Counted from the first letter of the stretch, positions 18,995 through 27,858 are shown. The stretch is 64,000 nucleotides of DNA from an uncultured Bacteroidota bacterium (GCA_900696575.1 CAADHD010000023.1:1-64000), one strand, 5' to 3'. Numbers and translations are program-made. The notes: generated by a model not told the origin, from the letters alone.

Positions 18995-20251
18995 ATGAAA
19001 TGGTACTGCCATACTTCTTCCGGAGTTGCTTTACGGATACAGTTAATAGCTTTTATTCTTTTACCGGTTAGAGCTTTTTCGTTTAATGCTGATGAAAAGA
19101 TTACTCCTGACTCAACATTGCAGCAGTTAAAAAGGGAAGCAGAAGAAAATTATACGTCCTTTAAAAACGGACCCGCGTTTGATGCGCTTGTGAACTTTGC
19201 AAACCTGAAGTATAAATTGCTGAATGATTCTGCTCAAAAAGCTTTGGCGGAACATACCGTGAGGTATAGCGATTCGCTCATTAAACAGCAGGACGCATAC
19301 ATGAAATCAGTTTCTGAAGTTCATTTGCTTAAGCAGCAGAACGAAGAACTGCATGCCGAAAGAAACCGCCTTCTGCGCAATGCAGGCATTTACATTTTAA
19401 TCATTGCAGGAGCGGGGATACTTATATTGGTTAACCGAAAGAAGAAATTGAAAAAGCAAACCATGCTTGCATCAGAAACTGCCGATAAGCTCCGTTTTGT
19501 AGAAGAATACAATCAGAAGGCCGATGATCTGCAAAAAGCTACGGCTAACCTAAGGTTCTCTTTTGCTTCCGTTTCGCAGGTAACTTCCAACATGCAGGAA
19601 AAGGCCGAAAAAATACGCTCGTTGTGTGTTACGCTTAATATGCAGGTAACAGAATTTGATTCAGTAACAGAAAATCTTTCCCGAATAAATTCTTCAGCAT
19701 CAACTGCAGTGGAAAGCATTGACCATTTCAATTCTTTTTTCAGTGAACAGTCAAAAGTGAAATCGGTTCAAAACCTTAATCCGCTGCTTGACGATATGGC
19801 TCACCTGGCATTACTGTGGGTGCAATCTGAGTTTCCGGTGTTTCAATGTAAACTTACTAAAGACCTTGAAAAAATTCTTCCGGATATGGAATTTCAACCG
19901 CATGCTCTGCGAATTGCGTTCTTTCATTTGCTGAGTAATGCCTTTCAGTCAGTAGCAGAAAAGGCCATGGATTCACCTAAAGGCTATCAGCCGCTGGTTA
20001 CTGTTTCCTCTCGTAAACTTCCAAGATTCATTCAGGTAAGAATTCGTGATAACGGAAGAGGACTTAATCTTCAGGATCCTTATAAGATATTCGAACCATA
20101 CTTCACCGTCAGAAATAAACCTTTCAATGCCGGACTTGGTCTGCACGAAGCCTCAGTTATTCTAAAAGAAATGCATAAAGCTGAAATTATCATTGAATCG
20201 GATGCGAGTACGGGAACCGATTTTCTGATTCGTTTTCCATTTAACAGATAG
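18995..20251 (+). CDS. Histidine-kinase-like membrane ATPase lacking a visible H-box
   Basis: A 418-residue protein. It has a signal-like N-terminus, a helical extracytoplasmic part (~32-128), one membrane segment (~130-147, AGIYILIIAGAGILILV) and a cytoplasmic coiled coil (150-260). The C-terminus is a GHKL ATPase domain with N-box HLLSNAFQSV (~311-320), G1 DNGRGL (~352), F-box FEPYF (~366) and G2 GLGLHEA (~380). The region where a phosphoacceptor helix with H-[ED] should be shows none; the nearest candidate is DHFNSFF (~243). It could be a degenerate kinase or use an unusual site. The next gene begins four bases after its stop and has a similar layout without the ATPase. No response regulator lies nearby. 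Confidence 0.75.
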   Translation: MKWYCHTSSGVALRIQLIAFILLPVRAFSFNADEKITPDSTLQQLKREAEENYTSFKNGPAFDALVNFANLKYKLLNDSAQKALAEHTVRYSDSLIKQQDAYMKSVSEVHLLKQQNEELHAERNRLLRNAGIYILIIAGAGILILVNRKKKLKKQTMLASETADKLRFVEEYNQKADDLQKATANLRFSFASVSQVTSNMQEKAEKIRSLCVTLNMQVTEFDSVTENLSRINSSASTAVESIDHFNSFFSEQSKVKSVQNLNPLLDDMAHLALLWVQSEFPVFQCKLTKDLEKILPDMEFQPHALRIAFFHLLSNAFQSVAEKAMDSPKGYQPLVTVSSRKLPRFIQVRIRDNGRGLNLQDPYKIFEPYFTVRNKPFNAGLGLHEASVILKEMHKAEIIIESDASTGTDFLIRFPFNR

Positions 20252-20254
20252 CTC

Positions 20255-21091
20255 ATGAAGAATCAATTCCTCATCATCCTTTTGCTTTTTTTAGTTCCGC
20301 ATTATGCTATTGCACAGAATCCGACTGATGCAACAGCAGAGGAACTTACCCAACTTGTTCAAAAGGCTAAGACTACTTATGAGCTTGAAAAGTTGAATGA
20401 CATCCGCATACGCCTGCGTAACATTGAGTTTGCCCGTCTTACCGATCGTAACCGGCAGGAATTATATGCCGAAGCATACAGGCAATTAGCCATTGCGCAC
20501 CGAAACAATAAGTACATAAGGCCCGGATATGAAATTTATCAAAAGTATATTTCGCTGAAAGATTCTCTGGCAGAAAGAGAGCATAAACATAGGCGCGATT
20601 CGGTTGTTCAATTCTTCGAAAACAAAATTGCAGAAGCTAATCAAAGAGTTGACAGCATTAATCTGGTTAAATCCAAACTGAATGTTGAGTATAACTCCAT
20701 GGAGAATCTGCGTACCAATTACATGTCATACTGTACCATGATAACTATTGTATTGGCTGCCGTTTTCTTCTTTTTCTATTCATCGCTTACAAAAAAAATA
20801 AAATACCGGTTGCAGGTAACAGAAGATAACCGAAGCAAACTGCAATCAGTTTATGATGACCATACCCGTTGCCGCATGTTTGCCGGATTGGTTAAACAAA
20901 TGATTGTATTAAACAACCGCATGAAAGAGAATCATGCAGCATTGCTGCAGTCATTTGATTCAGTACAGGAAAGCCTCAAAGACCTTAAAGAAACATCATC
21001 ACTGCTGAAACAGTTCAAAGATGATGACGGACGGCTTGAAAAGCTGATTGAAATTAACAACAATACATTACATCCTTTTATTACCTCTTAA
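20255..21091 (+). CDS. Unknown membrane protein, partner of the kinase-like gene
   Basis: A 278-residue protein I do not recognise. Signal peptide MKNQFLIILLLFLVPHYAIA, a helical extracytoplasmic part (~22-155) with a TPR-like stretch (RQELYAEAYRQLAIAHRNN), one membrane segment (~159-177) and a cytoplasmic coiled coil (180-278). The layout copies the N-terminal two thirds of the preceding kinase-like protein but has no ATPase domain. Three bases separate the genes, so they are almost certainly co-transcribed and may form a membrane complex. Partner function is inference from layout and position. Confidence 0.65.
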   Translation: MKNQFLIILLLFLVPHYAIAQNPTDATAEELTQLVQKAKTTYELEKLNDIRIRLRNIEFARLTDRNRQELYAEAYRQLAIAHRNNKYIRPGYEIYQKYISLKDSLAEREHKHRRDSVVQFFENKIAEANQRVDSINLVKSKLNVEYNSMENLRTNYMSYCTMITIVLAAVFFFFYSSLTKKIKYRLQVTEDNRSKLQSVYDDHTRCRMFAGLVKQMIVLNNRMKENHAALLQSFDSVQESLKDLKETSSLLKQFKDDDGRLEKLIEINNNTLHPFITS

Positions 21092-21096
21092 TTACA

Positions 21097-21597
21097 TTGT
21101 ACACAGATTACCTGCTCATCCTGTTTTCGCTGCTTTTCTGTTTTGCAGGATTGGCCGGTTGCATCATACCCGGATTGCCCGGTCCGCCTTTAAATTATGT
21201 GGCTTTGATTTTACTCCAATGGGCATTCAGCCCGTTTTCAGTTACATTTTTAATTGTATGGGCTGTTATTGTTTTTGTGATTGCCGTACTTGATTACATG
21301 CTTCCGGTGTGGACTGCCAAGAAGTTTGGCGCTACCCGCCAGGGAATCATAGGCAGCATTGCAGGAATGATTCTCGGAGTATTTTTTACGCCTATCGGAA
21401 TGATAACCGGACTGATTGCCGGTGCAATTATTGGTGACCTTATTGCCGGCCGGCAATTACACAAAGCGGTTGGTTCTGGTGCAGCAACAGCTTTCGGTAC
21501 TTTACTCACCATCGGTATCAAACTTATTGTTTCCGGCATCCTGGCATTCTATACAGTCTTTGAGGCCGGAACTTATTTATGGGTGAGCTGGAGTTAA
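21097..21597 (+). CDS. DUF456 family membrane protein
   Basis: A small integral membrane protein of about 166 residues with five or six hydrophobic segments and glycine-rich loops (GLAGCIIPGLPGPPLNY, KKFGATRQGIIGSIAGMILG, GAIIGDLIAGRQLHKA). These match the DUF456 pattern. No ATG fits; the TTG at 21097, five bases after the previous stop, gives a start without losing the first membrane segment. Role unknown. Confidence 0.75.
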   Translation: MYTDYLLILFSLLFCFAGLAGCIIPGLPGPPLNYVALILLQWAFSPFSVTFLIVWAVIVFVIAVLDYMLPVWTAKKFGATRQGIIGSIAGMILGVFFTPIGMITGLIAGAIIGDLIAGRQLHKAVGSGAATAFGTLLTIGIKLIVSGILAFYTVFEAGTYLWVSWS

Positions 21598-21957
21598 GGT
21601 TTACTGCCATTTTCATTCTGCTGATTTTCTTTCAATGAGCACATCTTAACCCGTTTAAAGAATAAACTCCATTCTCTCTTGCAGGGGTATAAAAATTAAA
21701 GTCGGGGTAGCCGGATACGAACCAGTGCTGAATGCCACGAACTTTAATAAATTTTTTCGAGAGCCAATGCATCAGCCCGGGATTTTGCAAAGAATCGAGT
21801 GGAAAAGATTCCGGGAGAAAGCATGTTAATTGCTATTAACAAGACCGGAATTATATTTATCAATACTGAAAGATAAATTATTGGTATGCCCACAATAAAA
21901 CTTTCCGGTTACACTGCTTTTTAAAATATAAACGTTAAAACTCATAGTAATTCAATT
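21598..21957. other. Gene-poor stretch between DUF456 and the tRNA-Pro terminator
   Basis: No credible gene. It holds a tRNA-like 3' fragment at 21702-21726 and otherwise AT-rich sequence with no promoter-like or repeat element that I can support. Confidence 0.6.
21702..21726 (-). pseudogene. Decayed tRNA 3'-end fragment
   Basis: On the minus strand this reads as a T-arm (GGTTCGTATCC) and an acceptor 3' strand (TACCCCGA), close to the 3' end of the intact tRNA-Pro at 21992-22067 but with several differences. No matching 5' acceptor strand (TCGGGGT) is found 70-80 bases away, so the tRNA is incomplete. It may be the scar of a past integration or a duplicated tRNA. Confidence 0.5.
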
Positions 21958-21987
21958 AAAAAAAAGCCCTGCGAAAACAGGGCTTTC
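21958..21987 (-). terminator. Terminator of the tRNA-Pro transcript
   Basis: On the minus strand AAAGCCCTG pairs with CAGGGCTTT across a six-base loop and is followed by a run of eight T, directly after the tRNA 3' end. Confidence 0.88.
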
Positions 21988-21991
21988 AGAA

Positions 21992-22067
21992 GTCGGGGTG
22001 ACTGGATTCGAACCAGCGACCACTTGCACCCCATGCAAGTGCGCTACCGGGCTGCGCTACACCCCGA
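21992..22067 (-). tRNA. tRNA-Pro (anticodon GGG)
   Basis: A complete cloverleaf on the minus strand. Acceptor TCGGGGT/ACCCCGA is perfectly paired. The D-arm is GCGCAGCCCGGTAGCGC. The anticodon stem is CTTGC/GCAAG with loop ATGGGGT (anticodon GGG) and the T-arm is CTGGTTCGAATCCAG. CCA is not encoded. It is followed by its own terminator and preceded by a promoter-like element at 22173-22180. Confidence 0.95.
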
Positions 22068-22172
22068 ACCCGGGTGTGTGATTAAGTGTAGTGGGGCTGC
22101 AACCGCTGTTACAACCTCACCAGCCGGTATTACTGCATGTGTGGTCTGCGTTCACCTCCGAAATCAGGGCGG

Positions 22173-22180
22173 CAAATGTA
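22173..22180 (-). promoter_or_regulatory. Promoter -7 element (TACATTTG) for tRNA-Pro
   Basis: Exact TAnnTTTG on the minus strand, about 105 bases upstream of the tRNA 5' end, in the gap between the tRNA and uvrA. Confidence 0.45.
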
Positions 22181-22274
22181 TGTATTCTTAAAAGTCTGTT
22201 AGCTTGAATGGCCTTAAAACTTTCTTTACTTAAAAAGGTTTATTCACATTGATGCTTCCGGTTTCTGTTATATC

Positions 22275-22282
22275 TAAATTTG
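22275..22282 (+). promoter_or_regulatory. Promoter -7 element (TAAATTTG) of uvrA
   Basis: Exact TAnnTTTG ending 17 bases before ATG 22300. It lies inside an upstream extension of the uvrA frame, which argues that translation starts at 22300. Confidence 0.55.
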
Positions 22283-22299
22283 CCGGTTCGCCCGCTTTT

Positions 22300-25137
22300 A
22301 TGAATTACGAGCCTGAACAGATAGAAATTTACGGTGCCAGGGTTCACAATCTTCAAAACATAGACCTTATTATTCCGCGCAATAAGCTGGTAGTTATTAC
22401 CGGCCTGAGCGGAAGCGGTAAATCTTCTCTGGCTTTCGATACAATTTATGCCGAAGGGCAACGCAGGTACATGGAAACATTTTCTGCCTATGCCCGCCAG
22501 TTTTTAGGAAGCATGGAACGCCCGGATGTTGACAAAATTACCGGCCTGAGCCCTGTTATTGCCATTCAGCAGAAAACAACGCATGCCAATCCCCGCAGCA
22601 CCGTTGGTACCGTAACGGAGATTTATGATTTTCTCCGCCTGTTGTTTGCCCGTGCTGCTGTACCCTATAGTTATGCAACCGGTGAAAAAATGATTCGCCT
22701 GAACGATGATGAAATCATCAGCATGGTTAAAGAAAAGTTCACTGACATACCGGTAGCTATTCTCGCTCCGGTAGTAAAAGGCCGTAAAGGCCATTACCGC
22801 GAATTGTTTGAAAGCCTGGCACACATGGGTTTTTTGAAAGTGAGAATTGACGGGGCAGAGGTGCAGCTTCGCAATGGCATGAAACTCGACCGTTACAAAA
22901 CACATGACATTGAACTGGTCATTGACCGGCTTACGGTTAAGGAGGATATGGCAGACCGTATCAAACACAGTATTGCCACGGCCTTAAAACATGGCAAAGG
23001 GTCAGTGATGATTTTGAATGAAAACACGGGCAAAACACAGTTGCTGAGCCGCCATTTGATGTGCCCTACCAGCGGAATTAGTTATGATGAGCCGGCTCCT
23101 AATAATTTTTCGTTTAACTCGCCTTATGGCGCCTGCCAGCATTGCAATGGATTAGGAACCGTAGCGGAAATAGACATCAGCACGGTTATTCCCGACAGGA
23201 AAAAATCAATTAAAGCCGGAGGCATTCTTCCGCTTAAGGATTTGAAAAATGTTTCTGTAACGGAACAAATAACAGCCATCGGGAAAAAGTATGGATTCAC
23301 ATTAGATACTCCTGTCAAAGACATTCCTGAAATTGCATTGAATACCATCCTCTACGGATCGGATGAAATGTTTAACATAAACCGAAAATTCATTACCGGC
23401 AATGTGCTCAATTACAACATAGCCTTCGAAGGAATTGCAACTTTCATTGCCAATCAGAGCGATGATGAAAAGGCTTCGGCAGGAATAAAAAAGTGGGCTG
23501 CCGGGTTTATGAAGAAAGTAGAGTGCCCCGATTGTAAAGGCGCACGGCTTAAAAAGGAATCATTGCATTTTAAGCTTGGCGGGAAAAACATTTCTGAGTT
23601 GGCCATGATGGATATTTCTGATTTGTCAGATTGGTTTAAAAATCTGGAACCTCAGCTAAGCGGAAAACAAAAAGCCATTGCAACGGAGGTAGTGAAAGAG
23701 ATTGACAAGCGCATCGGTTTTCTGTTAGATGTAGGCCTTGAGTACCTGACTTTAAACCGTCCGTCAGCATCACTTTCAGGAGGGGAATCGCAGCGCATCA
23801 GGTTAGCTACGCAGATTGGTTCACAGTTGGTGAGTGTACTTTATATTCTGGATGAACCGAGCATAGGGCTTCATCAGCGTGATAATGTTCGCCTGATTAA
23901 CTCACTGAAATCATTGCGCGATTTAGGCAATTCCATTCTGGTAGTTGAACATGATAAGGAAACTATCCTCTCTGCCGATCATATAATTGACCTTGGCCCT
24001 GCAGCCGGGTTGCATGGCGGAAAAGTAATGGCAGAAGGAAATCCGCAACAATTCATGAATCAGCCGTCACTCACTGCCAGGTATCTGTCCGGTGAAATGA
24101 GGATTGAAGGTTCACGTCATCGCAAAGGCAACGGAAAAAAAATTACGCTCATCAATGCCTCAGGACATAACCTTAAAAATCTGGATATAGATTTTCCTCT
24201 CGGAAAACTGATTTGCGTAACCGGAGTATCAGGCAGCGGAAAATCATCACTCATCAATAAAACGCTTTATCCGTTAATGAGCCGCTATTTTTATAAATCA
24301 GATTTAAAACCATTGCCATATAAAACCATTACCGGCCTTAGTCATATTGACAAAGTAATTGAGGTAGATCAATCACCCATCGGAAGAACTCCACGTTCCA
24401 ATGCGGCTACTTATACAGGTGTGTTTACCGACATTCGGTCTTTATTCGCCAGTTTGAAAGAATCAAAAATCAGAGGCTTTACGCAAGGTGCATTTTCTTT
24501 TAATGTAAGAGGCGGACGCTGCGAAACATGTCTTGGAGCCGGTGTGAAAACCATTGAAATGAATTTTCTGCCCGATGTTTATGTAACCTGCGATTCTTGT
24601 CGCGGGCAACGTTACAAACACGATGTGCTTGACATCCGTTACCGCGGTAAATCCATCAATGATGTACTGAACATGAGCATTGAGCATGCCGTTCAGTTTT
24701 TTGAAAATATACCATCCATCACTCAAAAAATTTCAACCATTGCCGAGGTTGGATTGGGATACATTACGCTTGGTCAACCTTCCACTACGTTATCAGGGGG
24801 CGAAGCGCAGCGGATTAAACTGGCCGCTGAACTTACCAAACGCGATACCGGAAACACCTTTTACATTCTTGATGAACCCACCACCGGTTTGCATTTTGAA
24901 GATGTGAGAATTCTGCTGGAAGTCATTCACAAGCTTGTTGACAAGGGAAATACCTGTGTCATCATTGAACATAACATGGATGTAATTAAATCGGCAGATT
25001 ACATAATTGACTTAGGCCCTGAAGGAGGAAGTAAAGGAGGCCATTTGATTTTTGAAGGACCCTTAAAAGATTTTATCCATAACCCGAAAAGCATTACTGC
25101 CGAATACCTGAGGCGCGAAATGGAAGTGACGGCCTGA
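22300..25137 (+). CDS. uvrA: Excinuclease ABC subunit A
   Basis: Damage-recognition ATPase of nucleotide excision repair, working with UvrB in the cytoplasm. It has two ABC modules: Walker A GLSGSGKSS and GVSGSGKSS; signature SLSGGESQRIRLA and TLSGGEAQRIKLA; Walker B ILDEPS and ILDEPT. Two zinc modules are visible (CPTSG...CQHC and CETC...CDSC). The family hallmark YAEGQRRYMETFSAYARQF is present. Length of 945 residues from ATG 22300 (MNYEPEQIEIYGARVHNL) is standard. The frame extends to TTG 22249, but homologues start near EIYGARVHNL and the promoter is inside the extension. Single gene; uvrB and uvrC are not in the window. Confidence 0.97.
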   Translation: MNYEPEQIEIYGARVHNLQNIDLIIPRNKLVVITGLSGSGKSSLAFDTIYAEGQRRYMETFSAYARQFLGSMERPDVDKITGLSPVIAIQQKTTHANPRSTVGTVTEIYDFLRLLFARAAVPYSYATGEKMIRLNDDEIISMVKEKFTDIPVAILAPVVKGRKGHYRELFESLAHMGFLKVRIDGAEVQLRNGMKLDRYKTHDIELVIDRLTVKEDMADRIKHSIATALKHGKGSVMILNENTGKTQLLSRHLMCPTSGISYDEPAPNNFSFNSPYGACQHCNGLGTVAEIDISTVIPDRKKSIKAGGILPLKDLKNVSVTEQITAIGKKYGFTLDTPVKDIPEIALNTILYGSDEMFNINRKFITGNVLNYNIAFEGIATFIANQSDDEKASAGIKKWAAGFMKKVECPDCKGARLKKESLHFKLGGKNISELAMMDISDLSDWFKNLEPQLSGKQKAIATEVVKEIDKRIGFLLDVGLEYLTLNRPSASLSGGESQRIRLATQIGSQLVSVLYILDEPSIGLHQRDNVRLINSLKSLRDLGNSILVVEHDKETILSADHIIDLGPAAGLHGGKVMAEGNPQQFMNQPSLTARYLSGEMRIEGSRHRKGNGKKITLINASGHNLKNLDIDFPLGKLICVTGVSGSGKSSLINKTLYPLMSRYFYKSDLKPLPYKTITGLSHIDKVIEVDQSPIGRTPRSNAATYTGVFTDIRSLFASLKESKIRGFTQGAFSFNVRGGRCETCLGAGVKTIEMNFLPDVYVTCDSCRGQRYKHDVLDIRYRGKSINDVLNMSIEHAVQFFENIPSITQKISTIAEVGLGYITLGQPSTTLSGGEAQRIKLAAELTKRDTGNTFYILDEPTTGLHFEDVRILLEVIHKLVDKGNTCVIIEHNMDVIKSADYIIDLGPEGGSKGGHLIFEGPLKDFIHNPKSITAEYLRREMEVTA

Positions 25138-25185
25138 AAACCAAATGTAATCTGTAATCGTTAAAACAGTAAATTAAATCAAATT

Positions 25186-25893
25186 ATGACCGCTGACGAA
25201 GCAAAAATCCGCAAAGCATTTACCGAACGCGACTGGCAGCAGATTAAAACCGAAGACTCTTGGCAGATTTTCAAAATCATGGCTGAGTTTGTTGAAGGTT
25301 TTGAAAAGATGGGAAGGATTGGCCCCTGCGTTTCTATTTTCGGGTCGGCAAGAACAAAACAGGAAACCCGCTATTTCGAATTAGCCGAGCAGATTGCTTA
25401 CAAGCTGACCAAGGAAGGCTTCGGAATTATAACCGGGGGCGGTCCCGGCATTATGGAAGCCGCTAATAAGGGCGCTTTCGAAGCCGGTGGAAAATCGGTA
25501 GGATTAAATATTGAATTGCCTTTTGAACAATCCTCCAATCCATACATTGACCGTGATAAGCTCATCATGTTCAACTACTTTTTTGTGCGTAAGCTTATGT
25601 TCATCAAATACGCTCAGGGTTTTATCACATTGCCCGGTGGTTTCGGCACCATGGATGAACTGTTTGAAGCTTTAACTTTGATTCAAACCGGAAAAATTGC
25701 ACGTTTCCCGATTGTAATGGTAGGACGTGATTATTATGCAGGGTTGTATGAATGGATAAAGAATAAGCTCTTGACCGAACGGAATATCAATGAAGAAGAC
25801 CTGCAGCTTTTTTCCATTGTTGATGAAGCAGATGAAGCTGTTGCCGTAATCAATGCCTTCTATTCAAAATACCTGCTCAAACCTAATTTTTAA
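25186..25893 (+). CDS. LOG family protein (TIGR00730)
   Basis: A Rossmann-like protein of 235 residues with GPCVSIFGSART at the N-terminal strand, GGGPGIMEAANKGAFEAGG and the catalytic PGGFGTMDELFE. Members of the LOG family remove ribose-5'-phosphate from cytokinin nucleotides or act on AMP-like substrates (nucleotide 5'-monophosphate nucleosidase). In bacteria outside plant association the true substrate is usually purine nucleotides or unknown. It stands 48 bases after uvrA and probably belongs to the same transcript or its own; no promoter match was found. Confidence 0.88.
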   Translation: MTADEAKIRKAFTERDWQQIKTEDSWQIFKIMAEFVEGFEKMGRIGPCVSIFGSARTKQETRYFELAEQIAYKLTKEGFGIITGGGPGIMEAANKGAFEAGGKSVGLNIELPFEQSSNPYIDRDKLIMFNYFFVRKLMFIKYAQGFITLPGGFGTMDELFEALTLIQTGKIARFPIVMVGRDYYAGLYEWIKNKLLTERNINEEDLQLFSIVDEADEAVAVINAFYSKYLLKPNF

Positions 25894-25935
25894 AATTTCT
25901 TTTTAACAGCAAACCCCGTTTTGAACGGCACTAAT

Positions 25936-25943
25936 TACCTTTG
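25936..25943 (+). promoter_or_regulatory. Promoter -7 element (TACCTTTG)
   Basis: Exact TAnnTTTG, ending 18 bases before the lipoprotein start at 25962. Confidence 0.5.
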
Positions 25944-25961
25944 CCGAACAATCAACTCCTA

Positions 25962-26828
25962 ATGATCTTCAGAGTATTATTGAGCGCTGCTGCGCTCTCC
26001 TTTTTTCTGCAGGGATGCAAATCTTATAAAGAAGAATTTGAGCAGGTAAGCCGCGAACGCGATTCGATGATTTATGCTTCTGATTTAAAGGATTCTTCCA
26101 TCAATGCGTTGCTGGCTGACTTTAACGCGGTAGAAGAAAATCTTGACAGCATTGCCAACCGGCAGGAGGCACTCGAAATTACTTCGTTGCACAACAGTGA
26201 GGTAAAAGCCACACAGCGCGACCGTATCAACGAAAACATCAGGGTTATCAATGAACTGCTGGAGCGTAACCGTAAGCTTATTGCCGATTTGCAGGCTAAA
26301 CTCCGTTCTTCGCAGAGCCGTGTGGCCGAACTGAATTTACTGGTTGAAAAACTTCAACTTGCTGTTGCCGAAAAAGAAAAAGAACTTGGAGTAACAAAAG
26401 CAAGACTGAATGAACTTGATCTTAATCTTGAAAACCTTAATGTAATGCTCGATACCATTACTGCCCAGAAAGCCGAAACCGACAAAGCATTACAAGATAA
26501 AATCAAACAACTGAATACGGCTTATTTTGTAGTGGGAACTTTTAAAGAACTGCGGCAGAAAAATGTAGTGGATAAAGAAGGCGGTTTTCTTGGTATCGGC
26601 AAAAACCAATTGCTGAAACAGGATTTTAATAATGATGCTTTTACCCGTATTGATATTACCGAAACCACCAGTATTGATTTTGGAGGAAAGGAAGGCAGAG
26701 TGATTACCAACCATCCCAGCGGCTCATATTCGTTAGTCAGAAATTCCGGCAAGTTTACTTCGCTCAGTATTTCCGACCCTGAAAAATTCTGGGGAGCATC
26801 CAAGTACCTTGTTGTTATTACTCAGTAA
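25962..26828 (+). CDS. Coiled-coil lipoprotein of unknown function
   Basis: A 288-residue lipoprotein. The signal MIFRVLLSAAALSFFLQGC ends with a lipobox Cys at residue 19. A long coiled coil follows (~25-190; EKLQLAVAEKEKELGVTKARLNELD), then a C-terminal ~95-residue beta-rich domain (YFVVGTFKELRQKNVV, GGFLGIGKNQLLKQDF, ITETTSIDFGG). The promoter inside the upstream extension supports ATG 25962. I know of no assigned function; the mix of coiled coil and end domain suggests an envelope scaffold or sensor. The next gene begins four bases after the stop. Confidence 0.75.
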   Translation: MIFRVLLSAAALSFFLQGCKSYKEEFEQVSRERDSMIYASDLKDSSINALLADFNAVEENLDSIANRQEALEITSLHNSEVKATQRDRINENIRVINELLERNRKLIADLQAKLRSSQSRVAELNLLVEKLQLAVAEKEKELGVTKARLNELDLNLENLNVMLDTITAQKAETDKALQDKIKQLNTAYFVVGTFKELRQKNVVDKEGGFLGIGKNQLLKQDFNNDAFTRIDITETTSIDFGGKEGRVITNHPSGSYSLVRNSGKFTSLSISDPEKFWGASKYLVVITQ

Positions 26829-26831
26829 AAC

Positions 26832-27299
26832 ATGAAAGAAGTAAAAGGCGGATTTGTAGTGCCGGTAAACGGGGTAATCCGCAACCTGCTTATCTCCGCT
26901 CTAAGTACCTGTCGCTTTACCATTCTGCACCACGATAATCCTTTTGCCGAAATCATAAACAGCAACAACCTGGCGGATGAGGATGAGTTGCTCAGACTCA
27001 TTACCCGGATTAAGGAGGTTGAAGATAATCAGAATATCCTGCTTAGCATTGATGATGAAATTCTCATCTATACAGCACTTGACATCACCTGCAAATTTTA
27101 CCTGACCAACCTTTCTGATGAACTGCAGCGCAATGTTCATGACTATATACAAGCAACCGACAGCACTTTTCAGGAAGTAAGAAGTACCTTGCTTAAAAGC
27201 GCTGAATTTGTGCGTGAGAACATGCGCAAAACTTTTGCAGAGAATGATAAGTTTATGGACCGGGTTGAACTGCTCGACATGATTCTGACGGTTGATTAG
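26832..27299 (+). CDS. Unknown cytoplasmic protein paired with the coiled-coil lipoprotein
   Basis: A 155-residue soluble, acidic, mostly helical protein (HDNPFAEIINSNNLADEDELLRLI, DEILIYTALDITCKFY, ELQRNVHDYIQATDS). No known motif. It starts three bases after the lipoprotein stop, so the two are co-transcribed. No signal peptide or membrane segment. Function unknown. Confidence 0.65.
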   Translation: MKEVKGGFVVPVNGVIRNLLISALSTCRFTILHHDNPFAEIINSNNLADEDELLRLITRIKEVEDNQNILLSIDDEILIYTALDITCKFYLTNLSDELQRNVHDYIQATDSTFQEVRSTLLKSAEFVRENMRKTFAENDKFMDRVELLDMILTVD

Positions 27300-27390
27300 C
27301 GGTTAATACACTTCAAAAAATTTATTTGCGGCCTACAGGTTGAATTCCGTATCTTCAACCTCGAATTCGTTCTTCGTTTAACAATTTAAA

Positions 27391-27398
27391 AAAGGAGG
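27391..27398 (+). promoter_or_regulatory. Strong Shine-Dalgarno sequence before doxX-like gene
   Basis: AAAGGAGG ends four bases before ATG 27403. Such a full match to the 16S 3' end is rare among the genes of this window, where AT-rich leaders prevail. Confidence 0.6.
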
Positions 27399-27402
27399 CC
27401 TC

Positions 27403-27858
27403 ATGAACTTCTTAAAAAAAATTGAAACATGGGGTGAACATCATCATCCCAAATGGTTTGACGTGCTCCGCATGGCGCTGGGCATTGCCTTATTCATTAA
27501 AGGCTACTACTTTGTAAGAAACACCGATTCTCTGTTACACATTATGGAGAACAGCCGCTTTCCGTGGGTATCGCTTTCGCTGGCGCATTATGTAGCGTTT
27601 GCTCACCTGGTAGGCGGCTTTATGATATGCATTGGGCTTTTAACACGCATCGCCATCCTTTTTCAACTGCCGGTTTTGCTCGGAGCGGTACTCTTTGTAA
27701 ACAGTGAGCGCGGCTTCTTTTCCGAAAGCTCTGAACTGATGTATTCCGTCATTATTCTTATTCTGCTTTTGGTTTTCCTGGTGATAGGCTCAGGACCATG
27801 GTCGGTAGATGAATCGTGGAACCGCAGCGGTGAGAAATGGAATGAAAACCGGACATAA
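27403..27858 (+). CDS. DoxX family membrane protein
   Basis: A 151-residue protein with four hydrophobic segments (VLRMALGIALFIKGYYF, LAHYVAFAHLVGGFMICIGLL, IAILFQLPVLLGAVLFV, YSVIILILLLVFLVIG). The DoxX pattern RxxLGxxFxxxG is seen near the start. DoxX-like proteins are often tied to redox or thiol balance at the membrane; the actual partner is unknown here. It is convergent with ppx. The N-terminal soluble stretch WGEHHHPKWFD is His-rich. Confidence 0.8.
   Translation: MNFLKKIETWGEHHHPKWFDVLRMALGIALFIKGYYFVRNTDSLLHIMENSRFPWVSLSLAHYVAFAHLVGGFMICIGLLTRIAILFQLPVLLGAVLFVNSERGFFSESSELMYSVIILILLLVFLVIGSGPWSVDESWNRSGEKWNENRT

Noticed and set aside
21690-21835. Short plus-strand frame reading IKVGVAGYEP
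   Set aside because: This resembles the well-known false peptides (VGVTGFEP type) made by reading the back of tRNA genes; it confirms the tRNA fragment rather than a protein.
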